This document shows positions 54,987 to 63,660 of a DNA stretch of 64,000 nt, one piece after another. The notes beneath the pieces are model-generated. The model did no database searches. It saw nothing but the letters and a program-made list of their open reading frames with translations, and was not told the origin of the DNA. Each line of letters begins with the position of its first letter. Position 1 is the stretch's first letter. The stretch is from positions 186,001 through 250,000 of the forward strand of contig NZ_JABRWH010000001.1 in assembly GCF_013248975.1 (NCBI RefSeq). Reading direction: 5' to 3'. The DNA is from Neobacillus endophyticus. Lineage in GTDB: Bacteria; Bacillota; Bacilli; Bacillales; Cytobacillaceae. A program made the position numbers and the translations under genes.

Positions 54987-56195
54987 CTAAAATAATTCAT
55001 CAAACTCTGACTGTTTGTCGCTGCCTGGCTTTATTGTCAGTACCTCTACTCCTTGTACTGCCTCTTGAATGAGCGGTTCAAAATCAAAATAGCTTTCATA
55101 CTGATTAACTTTTTCCCGCTTCGGTTTCGTTTTTGGAGAGGCAGGTACAAAAATAGTACAGCAATCTTCGAACGGCCGATTAGATATTTCAAACGTATCT
55201 ATTTGCTCAGCAATTTTTATAATATCCGTTTTGTCCATCGAAATCAAGGGACGTAAAATCGGTGTATTTGTTACTTCATTGATGGCATACATACTTTCCA
55301 GTGTCTGGCTTGCAACCTGTCCGAGACTCTCGCCCGTTACGATCGCTAAGGCCTCACGATTATGTCTTATTTCATCCGTAATTCGCAACATCATACGTCT
55401 AGTTGATGTCATGGTATAATTTTCCGGCACCTGCTCCCGAATAGCCTGCTGAACGTCTGTAAACGGGACAATATGCAATTTCATGGACACTTTTGTTATG
55501 TCCACCAGTTTTCTTGCAAGATCAATGACTTTTTCCTTTGACCTTTCACTTGTAAAAGGCGGGCTGAAAAAGTGAACTGCTTCAATTTCTAAGCCGCGTT
55601 TCATTGCCATAAATCCTGCTACAGGGCTGTCAATTCCACCGGAAAGCATAAGCATAGCCCTGCCTCCGGATCCAAGCGGCAATCCACCCGCACCTTTTAT
55701 CGTTTCACAGGACAAATAGATCGCTTCTTTTCTTACCTCAACCCGCAAATTTATATCAGGATTTTTAACATTTACCGTTAAGCCTGGTATTTGGCTAAGC
55801 AGATATCCGCCAACAGTATCATTGATTTCATTTGTGTTCAATTCAAAGGCCTTATCCGATCTTTTCGCTGTAACTTTAAATGTTTGTCCTGCCTTGAAAA
55901 GTGATTGGAGCAATTCTAAAGAAGCCTGTTTTAATGCTTCTACATCCCTTTCTACTTTGATGGCTGGACTAAATGATTGAATCCCAAATATATTCTTTAA
56001 ACTTTTAATTATTTCTATGCCATTTTCACCATTTAATAAAACGTACATTCGGTCACGGCTTGCTTCAATTTTCGCCTTTGGAAAGGGAATAAGAGCTATT
56101 CGGACACTTTTCCTTAGTTTATCGACAAATTTATTGCGATTTCTTCCTTTTGTGGATATTTCTCCATAGCGGATCAAAATGCGATCATAATTCAT
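54987..56195 (-). CDS. thiI: tRNA 4-thiouridylation and thiazole synthesis protein ThiI
   Basis: 402 residues. N-terminal ferredoxin-like/THUMP region (about 1-165) binds tRNA; the PP-loop SGGIDSPVAGFMAMKRG adenylates uridine 8. It ends without the rhodanese domain of E. coli ThiI, as usual in Bacillus, so sulfur must come from the adjacent desulfurase. Start ATG at 56195 is one base after the stop of nifZ: the two are tightly coupled. Also contributes sulfur for thiamine. Confidence 0.95.
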   Translation of the reverse strand: MNYDRILIRYGEISTKGRNRNKFVDKLRKSVRIALIPFPKAKIEASRDRMYVLLNGENGIEIIKSLKNIFGIQSFSPAIKVERDVEALKQASLELLQSLFKAGQTFKVTAKRSDKAFELNTNEINDTVGGYLLSQIPGLTVNVKNPDINLRVEVRKEAIYLSCETIKGAGGLPLGSGGRAMLMLSGGIDSPVAGFMAMKRGLEIEAVHFFSPPFTSERSKEKVIDLARKLVDITKVSMKLHIVPFTDVQQAIREQVPENYTMTSTRRMMLRITDEIRHNREALAIVTGESLGQVASQTLESMYAINEVTNTPILRPLISMDKTDIIKIAEQIDTFEISNRPFEDCCTIFVPASPKTKPKREKVNQYESYFDFEPLIQEAVQGVEVLTIKPGSDKQSEFDELF

Positions 56196-57338
56196 TTAGT
56201 TCATTACCTTTCTTAGTTGGTTTAACGTTTGCTTCATTGCCTTCATCACTTCTTCAGCCTCTTCTATTGTATTATCATATGAAAGGCTGATTCTGATAGA
56301 GCTGTCCGCTAAGCTTTCCGGAACGTCCATTGCTACTAGTGTTCTACTTGGTGACTTCTTTTTGGAAGAACAGGCACTAGTAGTTGAAACAAATATTCCC
56401 TTCTGTTCAAGTGCATGTATGAATACCTCTGACTTTATACCTGTGATGGAAAAATTTAAGATGTGCGGAGCGGCATAATCAATTGGTGTGTGAACTTGAA
56501 TCCCGTCTATTTCTTCTAACCGGTTTCTTAACAGCTGCTGAATTTTTTCCATTGGACTAATCCCTGTTTCCTGTTTCAGGAAGGTTAATCGAAGCGCCTT
56601 TGCCATCGAAACCGCCCCCGCAACATTTTCCGTGCCGCTGCGGATTTTCCTCTCTTGATTTCCGCCGGAAAAAAGCGGCGTTAGTCTAGCTCCATCACGA
56701 ATAAATAGGACACCAGTACCTTTTAATCCATGAAATTTATGAGCGGACAGCGAGTAAAAGTCTATTCGGTTTTCATGTATCAGTAGTGGAACCTTGCCTA
56801 TTCCTTGCACCCCGTCAACATGAAAAAGAATATCAGGATAATTCCTTAAGGTGTTTGCTATATCCTCAATAGGCTGAATTGTACCAACTTCATTATTGAC
56901 ATGCATGATGGAAACCAGGATGGTATCTTTCCGAATGTTTCTTTCCAGATCCATTACAGAAACCCTGCCTTCTACGTCAACAGGCAAGTAGGTGATTTCA
57001 AACCCTTCCTGCTCCAACTCTTCCATTGTATTATAAACGGATGCATGTTCGATTGACGATGTAATAATATGGCGCCCCTTATTTCGATTTCTGTAGGCCG
57101 CCCCTTTAATCGCCATGTTGTTGCCCTCGGTGCCGCCTGAAGTAAAATATATTTCATTCGGTTTTACCGACAAAAGCTTTGCAATCTGTTCCCTTGCCTG
57201 GGATAATAGCTTCTCAGCCTGTCCGCCAAAACTATGAAGCGAAGACGGATTTCCAAAATAGCTGCTGGAAACTGTTACAAATGAATGTAATGCTTCTTTA
57301 TATGGTTTAGTTGTTGCACTATTGTCAAAATAAATCAT
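56196..57338 (-). CDS. nifZ: Cysteine desulfurase NifZ (ThiI partner)
   Basis: 380-residue PLP enzyme that takes sulfur from cysteine. PLP lysine in SLSAHKFHGLKGTG; catalytic cysteine in VSTTSACSSKKKSPS; YFDNSATTKP start and GGTEGNNMAIKGA are typical class V aminotransferase features. In B. subtilis the NifS-like protein encoded next to thiI delivers sulfur to ThiI for s4U8 in tRNA. Here nifZ and thiI abut without a gap, consistent with that role. Confidence 0.92.
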   Translation of the reverse strand: MIYFDNSATTKPYKEALHSFVTVSSSYFGNPSSLHSFGGQAEKLLSQAREQIAKLLSVKPNEIYFTSGGTEGNNMAIKGAAYRNRNKGRHIITSSIEHASVYNTMEELEQEGFEITYLPVDVEGRVSVMDLERNIRKDTILVSIMHVNNEVGTIQPIEDIANTLRNYPDILFHVDGVQGIGKVPLLIHENRIDFYSLSAHKFHGLKGTGVLFIRDGARLTPLFSGGNQERKIRSGTENVAGAVSMAKALRLTFLKQETGISPMEKIQQLLRNRLEEIDGIQVHTPIDYAAPHILNFSITGIKSEVFIHALEQKGIFVSTTSACSSKKKSPSRTLVAMDVPESLADSSIRISLSYDNTIEEAEEVMKAMKQTLNQLRKVMN

Positions 57339-57453
57339 TCGTTTTCACCTTCCCTATTGCCGAAATAAATCTTATCACAAAAATGCCTATGGAAAAAGAA
57401 TGAAAAGAAAAAACCGATTCGTCCAAAATTTGGCTGAATCGGTTTTTTACAAT

Positions 57454-59139
57454 TTAGGTTTCTACTGTAGCTTTTATTTTCTTTAAAGCCTCAGGATCAA
57501 TTCCTTCAAGTGATGCTGCAACTTGCTCCAATGCTTCCTGATAATCATATTTTCTAAAAGCATTTTCCGCCGCAGATAGCCCTTTGGCAATAGACGAATA
57601 TTTACTGCGATAACGATTTCCATACTGAATCGCTTTTTCAGCCAGCATAGCATTCTCGATCAATTCAATCGTGGAAGAGACAAGTTTCTCTACTGTTAAA
57701 ACAGCAATTTCCAAATACTGATTTAAGGCTGAAATATTAAGCGGCTTCTCCTCAAGCTGCAATTTGACATTATAAATACTCTCATGGGTATCTTCAATAA
57801 GGAGTTTATAATCTTCCGGAATACCAGGCACATTGCTCTTTGTAACAAGTCGAACAGTTTCGCCAACCTTTTTCGTTAATTCTTGGACCTTTTCCCTGGC
57901 TTGCAATTCATCTTTTCTTAATGCTTGTAGTTTTTGCGCAAACTCCTGCTGTCCTTCACGAACTAGTTCCAAGCGCTCTTTCAGCTCATTTAGTTCCTCA
58001 CTTATGGCTGTTTGCGCCGTATCATTCATCCTGATTTTTTCCGTTAAAATATGATAACTTTTATAAACCGCTAAAAGCTCTTTTTCTAAACTCGATATTG
58101 CATCAAAATCCTGATCGGAAAGCTGGTAGCTGCCTTGAACGTGAAGAACTTCCTTCGTAAGGATTTGATGCTCCTCTTCAGCTAATTGCAGGTGCTGACT
58201 TGTAATTTTTTCATTCTTTTTAACAAAATGCTTTGCATGTACTTCTTTTTCTAACAGGTCAAAAAGAATGTCTATCCGATCTTTGACTTCACTCATGCCT
58301 TCTTGAGCCCTTTCGATTTCAGCGGTTTCCACTAAAAATAGATTTTCCTCAAGCTTTTCATTCAAATTTTCCATTTCTTCCTCGATGTGTATATGGTCCA
58401 AATAATACCCTTGGTCAATCATTTCCTTATACCCCTCCGCCACTTCTGCCAGCTGGATAGGAAATAGTGATTGACATTCAATAAGCATTTGTGGAATTAA
58501 ATTCATATGATTCTTTATAGTGCTAAGCTGACTATGAATAAAAATAACCACTTCACGAGCTTCAAGGTAATTGCCATTTTCTGTTTTTTCATCATACTCT
58601 TGAAACTTTTGCATCACTCTATTTAGTTGTTCTTCTAAATTCTTCTCCGCACTGCCAAAGCTATGGCGATGAGCCAAAAGCATTTTTTTATTTTCCCTGT
58701 ACAGCTCTTTTAGCTGTTCAATTTCTTCTCTGTTTTTCTCCTCGCTGCCCACCAACTCATGCAGTTCATCAAGAATATTCTTTATTTGGGCTTCAGTTTC
58801 CTGGAGCTTGTGCACAATTTCCGTTTGAACTTCCTTTGCTTTTTTGAAACGGTATTTATCTATGTATTCCTCTGCTTCAAATAGCATTACATCAAATTTT
58901 GGAAGCTTCACCGTGATAATATCATCCCATTGATTCCGCCACTGCTCAAAAAGCTCTTCTGTTTGTCCTGTCATATTCAGCTGTTTCACCTTTGACATTT
59001 CATCCGGTATCGGACGATTAAACAGATCTATTTTCCACGCTTCTAAGCGATCCATTTCTTTAAAATACTTTTTCTTAATTACATACCCAATTACAAACAA
59101 GACAAGTAAGAGGATGAAAAATCCAATGAAAAATATCAT
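57454..59139 (-). CDS. ezrA: Septation ring formation regulator EzrA
   Basis: 561 residues, slightly under B. subtilis EzrA (562). N-terminal membrane anchor (FFIGFFILLLVLFVIGYVI, residues 3-21) is followed by a long spectrin-like series of coiled coils. The C-terminal QNR-like patch (QYGNRYRSKYSSIAKGLSAAE) is conserved. It prevents FtsZ rings away from midcell. No terminator shared with nifZ. Confidence 0.95.
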   Translation of the reverse strand: MIFFIGFFILLLVLFVIGYVIKKKYFKEMDRLEAWKIDLFNRPIPDEMSKVKQLNMTGQTEELFEQWRNQWDDIITVKLPKFDVMLFEAEEYIDKYRFKKAKEVQTEIVHKLQETEAQIKNILDELHELVGSEEKNREEIEQLKELYRENKKMLLAHRHSFGSAEKNLEEQLNRVMQKFQEYDEKTENGNYLEAREVVIFIHSQLSTIKNHMNLIPQMLIECQSLFPIQLAEVAEGYKEMIDQGYYLDHIHIEEEMENLNEKLEENLFLVETAEIERAQEGMSEVKDRIDILFDLLEKEVHAKHFVKKNEKITSQHLQLAEEEHQILTKEVLHVQGSYQLSDQDFDAISSLEKELLAVYKSYHILTEKIRMNDTAQTAISEELNELKERLELVREGQQEFAQKLQALRKDELQAREKVQELTKKVGETVRLVTKSNVPGIPEDYKLLIEDTHESIYNVKLQLEEKPLNISALNQYLEIAVLTVEKLVSSTIELIENAMLAEKAIQYGNRYRSKYSSIAKGLSAAENAFRKYDYQEALEQVAASLEGIDPEALKKIKATVET

Positions 59140-59464
59140 TTGTAAGCCTCCTATTCCAAAACAACGCTTGAACCAATCCCAAAAGGATCCAATCTATATA
59201 AATTTCAGTTATTTCAGTTTCAATGCCTTTATGATAACATGTATACGACATTTTTTGACTATTATTTTCAATTTTTTTGTAAAAGAAATCAAAAATTATC
59301 GATTTTCCTTAAGAAGTTTGATATATCTGGATTTTATTTACAGATTACAGTGATTCGAATATGGGCCATTAGCAAAAAAAACCAGACAAAAAGCACTTCG
59401 CTGATTGGGGAAAATCACCTCTCCAGCTAGTGCTCTCCAATAATATAAAACCATCCCTGCATTC
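59140..59464. other. Gap between ezrA and refZ
   Basis: 325 non-coding bases. It holds the ezrA ribosome-binding site (AGGAGGC) and AT-rich upstream sequence. An imperfect hairpin, AGCACTAGCTG/CAGCGAAGTGCT (about 59396-59436) followed by TTTTT on the minus strand, is probably the refZ terminator. I found no secure ezrA promoter. Open frames on the plus strand lack ribosome-binding sites. Confidence 0.5.
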
Positions 59465-60097
59465 TTATTTTACAACAACTTCCTTTTTTATCTTAACGGA
59501 AGGAGTTAAGGTGTTATCGATCCATAAATAGATTTCTTTTAAATATTTTTGCTCAAAAAATTGCTCATTTGGAAATACATATAAAACTTCCCTCATATAA
59601 TGCGTATTCATGAACGGCATCATGAGTAATCCTTTTAATTGAATGAGTAGGTAGGGAATGGAGTGCGGGCGAAATTCATTCCATTCAAAACCTCTTTCAA
59701 AAATCTTTTGAAAATAGAATTTCTCTTTTAAAGAGTAAGTTGACATCACTTCACGGGCTACCTGTGAATCGATGGATAATTCCCTGTAGATAAAACTGGC
59801 AAGCTGATAATTTTCACTCTGAAAATGAAGCAGCTCCGCTACGACACGCTTTAAGCATTCTTTCGCACCCTTATCAATCGTCTGGTAAGCATCTTCCATT
59901 TTGCGGATATATTGTTCAAAGAAATGCGTAAAACAATATTCTAAAAGCCCTGCCTTATTTTCAAAATAATAGGCGATCGTTGCGGAATTTACTTTGGCAA
60001 GACTGGCAATATCCCTGATTGACGTCCCATCATATCCTTTAGAATTAAACAGCAAAATGGCTGCCTTCAAGATTTGGTCTTTGGAATCCTTCTTCAT
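59465..60097 (-). CDS. refZ: RefZ, TetR-family FtsZ-ring regulator
   Basis: 210 residues (B. subtilis YttP/RefZ 207). TetR-type helix-turn-helix (ILKAAILLFNSKGYDGTSIRDIASLAKVNSATIAYYFENKAGLLEYCF, about 9-56), then a helical effector domain. RefZ binds motifs near oriC and helps place the division ring in sporulation. The ATG at 60095-60097 follows GGGGGAAAG; 20 upstream codons rejected. It lies beside ezrA, another FtsZ regulator. Confidence 0.92.
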   Translation of the reverse strand: MKKDSKDQILKAAILLFNSKGYDGTSIRDIASLAKVNSATIAYYFENKAGLLEYCFTHFFEQYIRKMEDAYQTIDKGAKECLKRVVAELLHFQSENYQLASFIYRELSIDSQVAREVMSTYSLKEKFYFQKIFERGFEWNEFRPHSIPYLLIQLKGLLMMPFMNTHYMREVLYVFPNEQFFEQKYLKEIYLWIDNTLTPSVKIKKEVVVK

Positions 60098-60254
60098 TGG
60101 CTTTCCCCCTTTTTCAGAACACCAAGATCCCCTTTCATATAGGATTCTTGATGTCACAATTGATTCCTTTATGAAAAAGTCGACAAAGTCTGCTCATTTT
60201 CCTGTAATTCTGATAAAATAAACTCTAAAAACGAAAGAAAAAAGGTGAAACACC

Positions 60255-60737
60255 ATGTTTAACGTCGAAAAATACTCAGAAAACCGTGAAGAAAATTATC
60301 AGCTTGTGAAAAAACAATTAAAGGCCCTCATTCACGGTGAGAAAAATATCGTGGCGAATCTTAGCAATGCATCCGCATTATTAAACCAATTTTTAAATCG
60401 AGTAAATTGGGTCGGGTTTTATTTAATGGAAAATGAGAAGGAACTCGTATTAGGACCATTTCAGGGGCTTCCTGCCTGCATCCGTATTCCGCTTGGAAAA
60501 GGGGTTTGCGGCACTGCTGCAATGAAAAAGGAAACTGTCCGTGTAGAGGATGTCAACCAGTTCCCAGGTCATATTGCCTGTGATGCTGCTTCACTATCAG
60601 AGATCGTTATCCCTCTTTTTAAAGATGATCAGTTAATCGGTGTATTAGATATTGATTCACCGGAATTAAATCGATTTGATGAACTCGACCAAAAACATTT
60701 GGAAGAGTTTGCCGCTATACTAATGGAATCCTTTTAA
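60255..60737 (+). CDS. ytsP: Free methionine-(R)-sulfoxide reductase, GAF domain (YtsP)
   Basis: 160-residue GAF-domain enzyme reducing free Met-R-sulfoxide. The three cysteines C75, C85 and C109 have exactly the spacing (10 and 24) of E. coli fRMsr C84/C94/C118. NWVGFYLMENEKELVLGPFQG and IPLGKGVCGTAA are family motifs. ATG follows AAAGGTG. Divergent from refZ; convergent with a methionine gamma-lyase. Confidence 0.92.
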   Translation: MFNVEKYSENREENYQLVKKQLKALIHGEKNIVANLSNASALLNQFLNRVNWVGFYLMENEKELVLGPFQGLPACIRIPLGKGVCGTAAMKKETVRVEDVNQFPGHIACDAASLSEIVIPLFKDDQLIGVLDIDSPELNRFDELDQKHLEEFAAILMESF

Positions 60738-60743
60738 CTAAAA

Positions 60744-60805
60744 CCCGCCAGTCCGAAGCAGCATGTGTCTCAAAAGGGGTGCTGCTTCCCTTTGGCGGGC
60801 TTTTT
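60744..60805 (+). terminator. ytsP terminator
   Basis: Two-part hairpin, CCCGCCA/TGGCGGG outer and GAAGCAGC/GCTGCTTC inner stems, then TTTTT on the plus strand. Its end overlaps the convergent gene's stop. Confidence 0.8.
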
Positions 60806-60806
60806 A

Positions 60807-61991
60807 TTAGATTTTTACTAACGCTTGGTCTAGGTCCTCCATCAAATCTTCCCATGCCTCAAGGCCTACTGAAAGTCGAAGCATATTATCACCAATCCCC
60901 ATCTTACTTCGCTCTTCTTTTGGAACAACCGAATGAGTCATAGTAGCCGGGTGCTGAATCAATGTCTGCACTTCCCCCAGACTGACCGCAATTTTGATAA
61001 GTTTTAACTGATTCATGAACATTTGAGCGGTTTCTTTTGTACCTTCTACAGAAAAGGCAATCAGAGCGCCTGGTTGTTTCATTTGCTTTTTCATGATGGG
61101 ATAATCAGAGCATTCTGGATCACCAGGATAATAAATAGAGGAAATTTTCGGATGACTTTTTAAAAATGAAAAAAGCTTTGCAGCATTTTCCGACTGCCGG
61201 TCCATGCGAACAGGAAGTGTTTTTAATCCACGCAAAAGCAGCCAGGCATCAAATGGGGAGATCGTACCGCCAATATCTTTTTGTGTTGTACGGGAAATCC
61301 TCTGTATCATTCCGTTCTTCCCAATCACCAGCCCAGCAATCACATCCCCGTGACCGCAAATATATTTAGTGGCACTATGGATCACAATATCACAGCCATG
61401 GCTGATCGGATTTTGCAAATAGGGCGAGCAAAATGTATTATCTACAACAACAGGAATGCCTTTTTTCTTCGCCACATTGGCAGCCATTTCTAGATCAACA
61501 AGCTTCATCGTCGGATTAATGGGTGTTTCGATATAAATACAGGAAGTGTTTGGTCTGATATCCTTCTCTAAGGTCTCCCTAGAATCCATTGCTGAAAAAT
61601 CGTGATCGATTCTATACTTTTCTTTAAATAATGTGAGCAGGCCAAACGTGCATCCGTACACTCCCTGAGAGCACAGAATATGATCGCCAGTTTTCGTTAG
61701 GGCAACAAGCACCGCACTAACGGCAGCCATTCCAGATGAAAATGCCAGGGAAGCCTCCCCTTTTTCGAGCAAAGCCATTCTTTCTTCAAGGATTTTCACC
61801 GTCGGATTCCCCAAACGCGAATAGATAAACCCTTCTTCCTCCCCGGCAAATCTCCTTTCACCTTGTTCTGCATTCGCAAATATAAAGGTTGATGTTTGAT
61901 ATAATGGCGGCACTAAACTTCCCAGATGTTCGTCTGACCTGTAACCAGCATGAATGACTTCCGTCTCAAAATGAGTTTTCTTTTCCTCCAC
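60807..61991 (-). CDS. megL: Methionine gamma-lyase (Cys/Met metabolism PLP enzyme)
   Basis: 394 residues. PLP lysine K209 in HSATKYICGHGD, Tyr57/Arg59 in YSRLGNPT, and VYGCTFGLL, where Y112-G-C114 corresponds to the conserved Tyr/Cys of methionine gamma-lyase that cystathionine enzymes generally lack. It would split methionine to methanethiol, 2-oxobutyrate and ammonia. Cystathionine gamma-lyase is the main alternative. GTG start after GGGGG. Convergent with the Met-sulfoxide reductase gene. No S-box was found upstream. Confidence 0.85.
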   Translation of the reverse strand: MEEKKTHFETEVIHAGYRSDEHLGSLVPPLYQTSTFIFANAEQGERRFAGEEEGFIYSRLGNPTVKILEERMALLEKGEASLAFSSGMAAVSAVLVALTKTGDHILCSQGVYGCTFGLLTLFKEKYRIDHDFSAMDSRETLEKDIRPNTSCIYIETPINPTMKLVDLEMAANVAKKKGIPVVVDNTFCSPYLQNPISHGCDIVIHSATKYICGHGDVIAGLVIGKNGMIQRISRTTQKDIGGTISPFDAWLLLRGLKTLPVRMDRQSENAAKLFSFLKSHPKISSIYYPGDPECSDYPIMKKQMKQPGALIAFSVEGTKETAQMFMNQLKLIKIAVSLGEVQTLIQHPATMTHSVVPKEERSKMGIGDNMLRLSVGLEAWEDLMEDLDQALVKI

Positions 61992-62106
61992 TTTATAGCC
62001 CCCATTTCTTTTGAAAGCGATTTCCTTTATTTATATAGTGTATGTAAGATCTCAGATCATCGTTAAGAAGATCAGAGACAGATTTTTAGTCTGAATGAAA
62101 ATACTA

Positions 62107-62136
62107 TTGACTTTGTTCCTTTAAAAATTATATAAT
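62107..62136 (+). promoter_or_regulatory. Sigma-A promoter of rpsD
   Basis: TTGACT (62107-62112), 18-base spacer, TATAAT (62131-62136); strong, as expected for a ribosomal protein gene. Confidence 0.8.
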
Positions 62137-62142
62137 ACTCTT

Positions 62143-62330
62143 TGTGTAAAATATTGCAGCCTAAGAGGCAACTTTAATTCTCTCATTTTGTTCCTCACAA
62201 CCAATACTTTGTGATGGTGTATCGGGTAACTCTATGCTGCTAGAGCGAGGATGCATGAAAACAAAATGGTTATTATAGCTGTTTCGTTGCGGTTTTTATT
62301 TTACCAAAATAAAAACACAGAGGAGGAGTC
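62143..62330 (+). promoter_or_regulatory. rpsD leader, candidate S4 autoregulatory RNA
   Basis: About 190 bases of leader before rpsD, including GCAGCCTAAGAGGC and CTCTATGCTGCTAGAGCGAGG stem-forming segments. In B. subtilis S4 represses rpsD translation by binding such a leader. The upstream in-frame ATG at 62251 lies in this leader and is not the start. The detailed pseudoknot was not resolved by eye. Confidence 0.6.
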
Positions 62331-62334
62331 TTTC

Positions 62335-62937
62335 ATGGCTCGTTATACCGGCCCAAGCTGGAAATTATCCCGTCGTCTTGGAATCTCTCTAAGCGGCACA
62401 GGTAAAGAATTAGAAAAGCGTCCTTACGCTCCTGGACAACATGGTCCAAACCAACGCAAAAAACTTTCTGAATACGGATTGCAATTGCAAGAAAAACAAA
62501 AACTTCGTCATATGTACGGAGTAAACGAGCGTCAATTCCGCAACTTATTCGTTAAAGCTGGCAAATTAAGCGGTATCCACGGCGAAAACTTCATGATTCT
62601 TCTTGAGTCACGTCTTGATAACGTTGTTTACCGTTTAGGTCTTGCTCGCACTCGTCGTGCAGCTCGTCAGTTAGTTAACCACGGTCACATTTTAGTTGAC
62701 GGTTCTCGCGTTGACATTCCATCATACCGCGTAACTAATGGCCAAACAATCAGCGTTCGTGAAAAATCACGCAACCTTGACGTAATCAAAGAAGCACTTG
62801 AAGTTAATAACTTCGTACCTGATTTCTTAACTTTCGATGCTGACAAATTAGAAGGTACTTTCACTCGTTTACCAGAGCGTTCTGAATTACCTGCTGAAAT
62901 TAACGAATCACTTATCGTTGAGTTCTACTCTCGTTAA
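62335..62937 (+). CDS. rpsD: 30S ribosomal protein S4
   Basis: 200 residues; primary 16S rRNA-binding protein that nucleates 30S assembly and represses its own synthesis. [20 protein letters not shown] through the S4 RNA-binding domain [32 protein letters not shown] (about 91-122). The start follows AGGAGGAG. Its codons are strongly biased (CGT, GGT, CTT), as in highly expressed genes. Monocistronic, apart from the other ribosomal operons, as in B. subtilis. Confidence 0.98.
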   Translation: MARYTGPSWKLSRRLGISLSGTGKELEKRPYAPGQHGPNQRKKLSEYGLQLQEKQKLRHMYGVNERQFRNLFVKAGKLSGIHGENFMILLESRLDNVVYRLGLARTRRAARQLVNHGHILVDGSRVDIPSYRVTNGQTISVREKSRNLDVIKEALEVNNFVPDFLTFDADKLEGTFTRLPERSELPAEINESLIVEFYSR

Positions 62938-62965
62938 TTGATTTGCTTATTAAAAAGCAATCAAA

Positions 62966-63011
62966 AAAACCCTAGAAAATGCGTTTTATCAACGCTTCTA
63001 GGGTTTTTTGT
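62966..63011 (+). terminator. rpsD terminator
   Basis: AACCCTAGA/TCTAGGGTT outer stem and GCGTT/AACGC inner stem followed by TTTTTTG. Confidence 0.88.
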
Positions 63012-63574
63012 TTTTTAATCTGCTTAATATAATTTTGTATGTCCCCCAAATGAAATGGGGGGAATTGGGGGAGGAATTTTCAAAAAAAGATCAAGTGGAC
63101 AGGCGCGTTTATTTTTTTATACTTATAATAATGACCATCAAAAAAAGTCATGGATTACGCTTCATAGTTTCAATTGTTTTTCCCATTCCCGTCCCCCCCC
63201 TGTCAAGGTCATCTAATATGTTATTTTCTGTTATCTCTTATTACAGATACCTTGAGCCCGTATGTGGAATTGTCTAATCATACTTATCTTTTTATGGTTT
63301 CGGACATTAAAAAAAGACCTTGAACCAAGATGAACGGTCTATTCTTTCTTTATTGACATTAAACAGCCCTCTCCTTGTTTGTAGAAGTTCCTATAATCCA
63401 ATCCCAACTCTTTTAATTTCTTTTTTAATACTGGTTTCTAATCGTATCCTGGTGATGCCATTATTCTTGAAAAGATACCTCTTCTTTATTAAATACTTTT
63501 TATCAGGAATACTATATTACAAAAATTTCACGAACAACAAACTATTATTATTATAAAAATATTCAAAATTTTAA
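63012..63574. other. Gene-poor AT-rich gap after rpsD
   Basis: About 560 bases without a supportable gene. The open frames here have hydrophobic, low-complexity translations, no ribosome-binding sites and no family similarity. A weak AGACC/GGTCT hairpin lies at about 63316-63341. Long homopolymer-rich stretches (GGGG, CCCCCCC) are unusual for the region. It could be a decayed gene or a junction. Confidence 0.4.
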
Positions 63575-63602
63575 TTTACATTTAAAGTAATTATGATAAA
63601 AT
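63575..63602 (+). promoter_or_regulatory. Promoter of XRE-cupin gene
   Basis: TTTACA (63575-63580), 16-base spacer, TAAAAT (63597-63602); start near 63609. Confidence 0.55.
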
Positions 63603-63609
63603 CGTAATC

Positions 63610-63630
63610 AATTACAGTAATACTGTAATT
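63610..63630. promoter_or_regulatory. 21-bp palindromic operator before XRE gene
   Basis: Perfect arms AATTACAGT/ACTGTAATT separated by three bases, beginning at the predicted transcription start. Probably an autoregulatory site of the following regulator. Confidence 0.6.
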
Positions 63631-63660
63631 ATTCCTCAATTAAAAGAAAGGAATTAAGTG

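Noticed and set aside
61992..62100. Possible S-box or T-box upstream of the methionine gamma-lyase
   Set aside because: The repeated GATC-type stretches form a weak dyad only; none of the conserved S-box or T-box cores is present.
63008..63556. Two plus-strand frames after rpsD
   Set aside because: Hydrophobic low-complexity translations, no ribosome-binding sites, and the first starts inside the rpsD terminator region.
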